Shown here: piece by piece, positions 62,757-64,000 of the stretch
How the letters are laid out: each line of letters begins with the position of its first letter
Numbering within the stretch: position 1 is the first letter of the stretch
Source: Oscillospiraceae bacterium
Lineage (GTDB): Bacteria > Bacillota > Clostridia > Oscillospirales > CAG-272
Direction: 5' to 3'
Assembly (NCBI GenBank): GCA_015063325.1
Contig: SVUK01000017.1
Span: 248,001 to 312,000 of the forward strand
DNA: 64,000 nt
Notes under the pieces: generated by a model
What the model was told of the DNA's origin: nothing
Database searches by the model: none
Seen by the model: the letters and a program-made list of their open reading frames with translations, nothing else
Made by a program: the position numbers and the translations under genes

Positions 62757-63339
62757 GGGCACCTCCCTGATTTTTTGGAACTTCTTTTTTCTTCAAAATC
62801 GTGCCGTCGGGTAAAAGTCCCGCGGCATTCAACGCAACCAAGCGCAAAAGCCGCTTGGTATTTCTTTTTCTTGCTCCTTTTTCCAGTTGCTTTTGCAAAG
62901 CTTTCCAAATTGCTTTCAGAATCCTTTTCGTCGGTTTCCAAACAAGCAAAAACGCTTTGCTGATCACTTTACGAATCCATTTTACAAAAAAACGCAAAAA
63001 TTTGCGAACCCATCTTCCAATCGTTGCCCAATAAAGCAAAAAGCCGGCGAGCAGAATGAGAAAAACGAGCGGACGAATTTTTCCGTTGTTGTGCTCGTAA
63101 AACAAAAGGATTACACAAACGCTTGAGACAATACAAAAAAGAAAATCCTCCAAAAAGACGAAAACACCGGCAACTCGTCTTTTGCGGAGGCTGGACTTTT
63201 TGCCCTCTTTTTTCGGTTCTGCTTCCCGGGTGAACAACAATCTTGGAAAACGGATCAAATCAAAGAAAAGGCCGAGCGAGCCTCCCAAAGCAAGCGCATA
63301 GAAATACAGGAGCGCAATTCCGGATTGAGACAGCAACAT
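62701..63339 (-). CDS. yabQ: Spore cortex biosynthesis protein YabQ
   Basis: Membrane protein of the outer forespore membrane needed for cortex formation in Bacillus. 212 residues. The YabQ domain has helices ~8-26 (ALLYFYALALGGSLGLFFDLIR), ~56-78 and ~87-108 with the RRVAGVFVFLEDFLFCIV segment between. The C-terminal third is very basic, enriched in Lys and Arg, and partly encoded in the overlap with smpB. It starts 6 bases after yabP, the usual partner. Confidence 0.88.
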   Translation of the reverse strand: MLLSQSGIALLYFYALALGGSLGLFFDLIRFPRLLFTREAEPKKEGKKSSLRKRRVAGVFVFLEDFLFCIVSSVCVILLFYEHNNGKIRPLVFLILLAGFLLYWATIGRWVRKFLRFFVKWIRKVISKAFLLVWKPTKRILKAIWKALQKQLEKGARKRNTKRLLRLVALNAAGLLPDGTILKKKEVPKNQGGAHGGGKRKKDHRPKQKSVA

Positions 63340-63345
63340 AGCGTT

Positions 63346-63642
63346 TTAACGCCCCCTCCGATGAAAAAGACCTCTGCCGCTCTTTTGCTCGTTTTCACGG
63401 TCATCCGCATAGGTCAGCGCCGCAACCGTTCCGTCCACCGAAACAACACCTTCGGCAAGATTCAGAACTTTGATATGTAACTCGTTTCCCTCCACTGTCA
63501 AATTCCCACAAACGGTGGAAAGCTCAATCGTCTCTTCGTCAAAACTGATAACATCTGTAACGCCCCGCATTTCCAGTAAGCCTCGGTCACGCAAAGAAAG
63601 CGTATGCGGCTGTCTGGCATTTTCCTTTTTTTCCGCATTCAT
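63346..63642 (-). CDS. yabP: Sporulation protein YabP
   Basis: 98 residues from ATG 63642 (TGGAGG upstream). The YabP/YqfC fold pattern is seen in HTLSLRDRGLLEMRGVTDVISFDEETIELSTVCGNLT split across ~13-50 and VEGNELHIKVLNLAEGVVSVDG across ~51-72. It is required for sporulation in some spore formers; the molecular role is not known. It sits between rqcP and yabQ as in Bacillus. Confidence 0.9.
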   Translation of the reverse strand: MNAEKKENARQPHTLSLRDRGLLEMRGVTDVISFDEETIELSTVCGNLTVEGNELHIKVLNLAEGVVSVDGTVAALTYADDRENEQKSGRGLFHRRGR

Positions 63643-63714
63643 AGCAAAAACCTCCAAAGATATTTGCTATATCCTATTCGGAAAAGAGGAAAATTATGCG
63701 GGGCGCACGGGTTA

Positions 63715-63957
63715 TCAAGTTATCACTTCATATACGTTTGCGGCTTCCGCCTTTTTCGTATATTCGGGAACATCCAAAACGCGAATCTTCAACGTCCGCT
63801 CACCGAATGTGATTTCCAAAACATCACCAATTTTCACATCATACGATGCTTTTGCAGGACGACCGTTGACCGTTACGCGCGCGTTATCGCACGCGTCGTT
63901 AGCAACTGTCCTACGCTTGATGATACGGGAAATTTTGAGGTATTTATCGAGCCTCAA
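63715..63957 (-). CDS. rqcP: S4-domain RNA-binding protein RqcP (YabO)
   Basis: 80 residues, starting at TTG 63957, which overlaps the hup stop codon (TTGA). The S4 domain begins MRLDKYLKISRIIKRRTVANDACD and continues NARVTVNGRPAKASYDVKIGD near 25-45. In B. subtilis RqcP works with RqcH to add Ala tails to nascent chains on split 50S subunits. The hup-rqcP-yabP-yabQ order supports the assignment over other small S4 proteins. Confidence 0.9.
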   Translation of the reverse strand: MRLDKYLKISRIIKRRTVANDACDNARVTVNGRPAKASYDVKIGDVLEITFGERTLKIRVLDVPEYTKKAEAANVYEVIT

Positions 63958-64000
63958 TTCACCTTATCCTTGATTGCTTTCGCTGCGGAGAAAGAAACGT
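63954..64000 (-). CDS. hup: HU-type DNA-binding protein, C-terminal end only
   Basis: The last 14 codons and stop are inside the window, reading VSFSAAKAIKDKVN. This is the standard C-terminus of HU (FKAGKALKDAVN type). The rest lies beyond base 64000. Coupled to rqcP by a TTGA overlap. Confidence 0.75.
   Translation of the reverse strand, partial: VSFSAAKAIKDKVN

Overview
The window reads as core chromosome of an endospore-forming member of the Bacillota, most likely class Clostridia. Direct reasons: spoIVA, spoIIID, yabP, yabQ, a YlmC/YmxH-type gene and a PdaA-like deacetylase are all present. PolC, the rpsB-tsf-pyrH-frr-uppS-cdsA-dxr-rseP-ispG-polC run and an ECF transporter module next to truA have the gene order usual in that group. 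Promoters are strongly sigma-A-like, almost all with 17-bp spacers, and intrinsic terminators are abundant. I see no transposase, phage module, CRISPR array or rRNA. Assignment below class level is not possible from this sequence alone.

Layout: 1-5.5 kb holds the 3' end of tadA, asnA, the TrkA/TrkH potassium uptake pair, an orphan ATP-grasp N-terminal fragment and a GNAT acetyltransferase. 5.5-9.5 kb holds uraA with a long leader, spoIVA and a DUF5662 gene. 9.6-13 kb is a gltX-glnS operon. 13-24.9 kb is a series of mostly single-gene units: a membrane protein, a Xer recombinase, tRNA-Val, a D,D-carboxypeptidase, pgi, a P-loop protein, topB, an M18 aminopeptidase, DUF1846 and an Mbeg1-like hydrolase. 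24.9-27.6 kb is the RuvABC resolvasome, with ruvC divergent from DUF951-ruvA-ruvB. 27.6-32 kb holds an rRNA-type methyltransferase, ecfA1-ecfA2-ecfT and truA. 32-35.6 kb holds cvpA, a ClpE-type unfoldase and ylmC/ymxH.

35.6-48.8 kb covers translation (rpsB, tsf), then pyrH-frr-uppS-cdsA-dxr-rseP-ispG-polC, linking nucleotide supply, ribosome recycling, isoprenoid and phospholipid precursors, membrane proteolysis and replication. 49-52.7 kb holds a degenerate PHP-family protein convergent with spoIIID, a SpoU methyltransferase, a membrane protein and an M14 peptidase. 52.7-56.6 kb is the proline operon proB-proA-proC plus a 2-hydroxyacid dehydrogenase. 56.8-60.5 kb holds a DUF624-like membrane protein, two overlapping polysaccharide deacetylases and mnmA. 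The last 3.4 kb runs leftward as hup-rqcP-yabP-yabQ-smpB-ssrA, joining sporulation genes to two ribosome-rescue systems.

The most unusual structure is at 61.2-61.9 kb. A 21-nt piece of the tmRNA (ssrA) 3' end is repeated directly about 625 bp downstream of the tmRNA. Between the copies lie a four-helix-bundle (23S intervening-sequence type) gene, 14-bp tandem repeats and an inverted copy of the tmRNA terminus. It looks like the relic of a very small element inserted at ssrA. Other leads are a metal-ligand-less CpsB-like protein, a recurring GGAAAATACCG motif near gene ends, a shared promoter-like motif before spoIVA and spoIIID, the uraA leader, and a tmRNA tag frame that lacks an Ala resume codon. 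Most start sites were chosen from Shine-Dalgarno spacing and are stated where they differ from the longest open frame.
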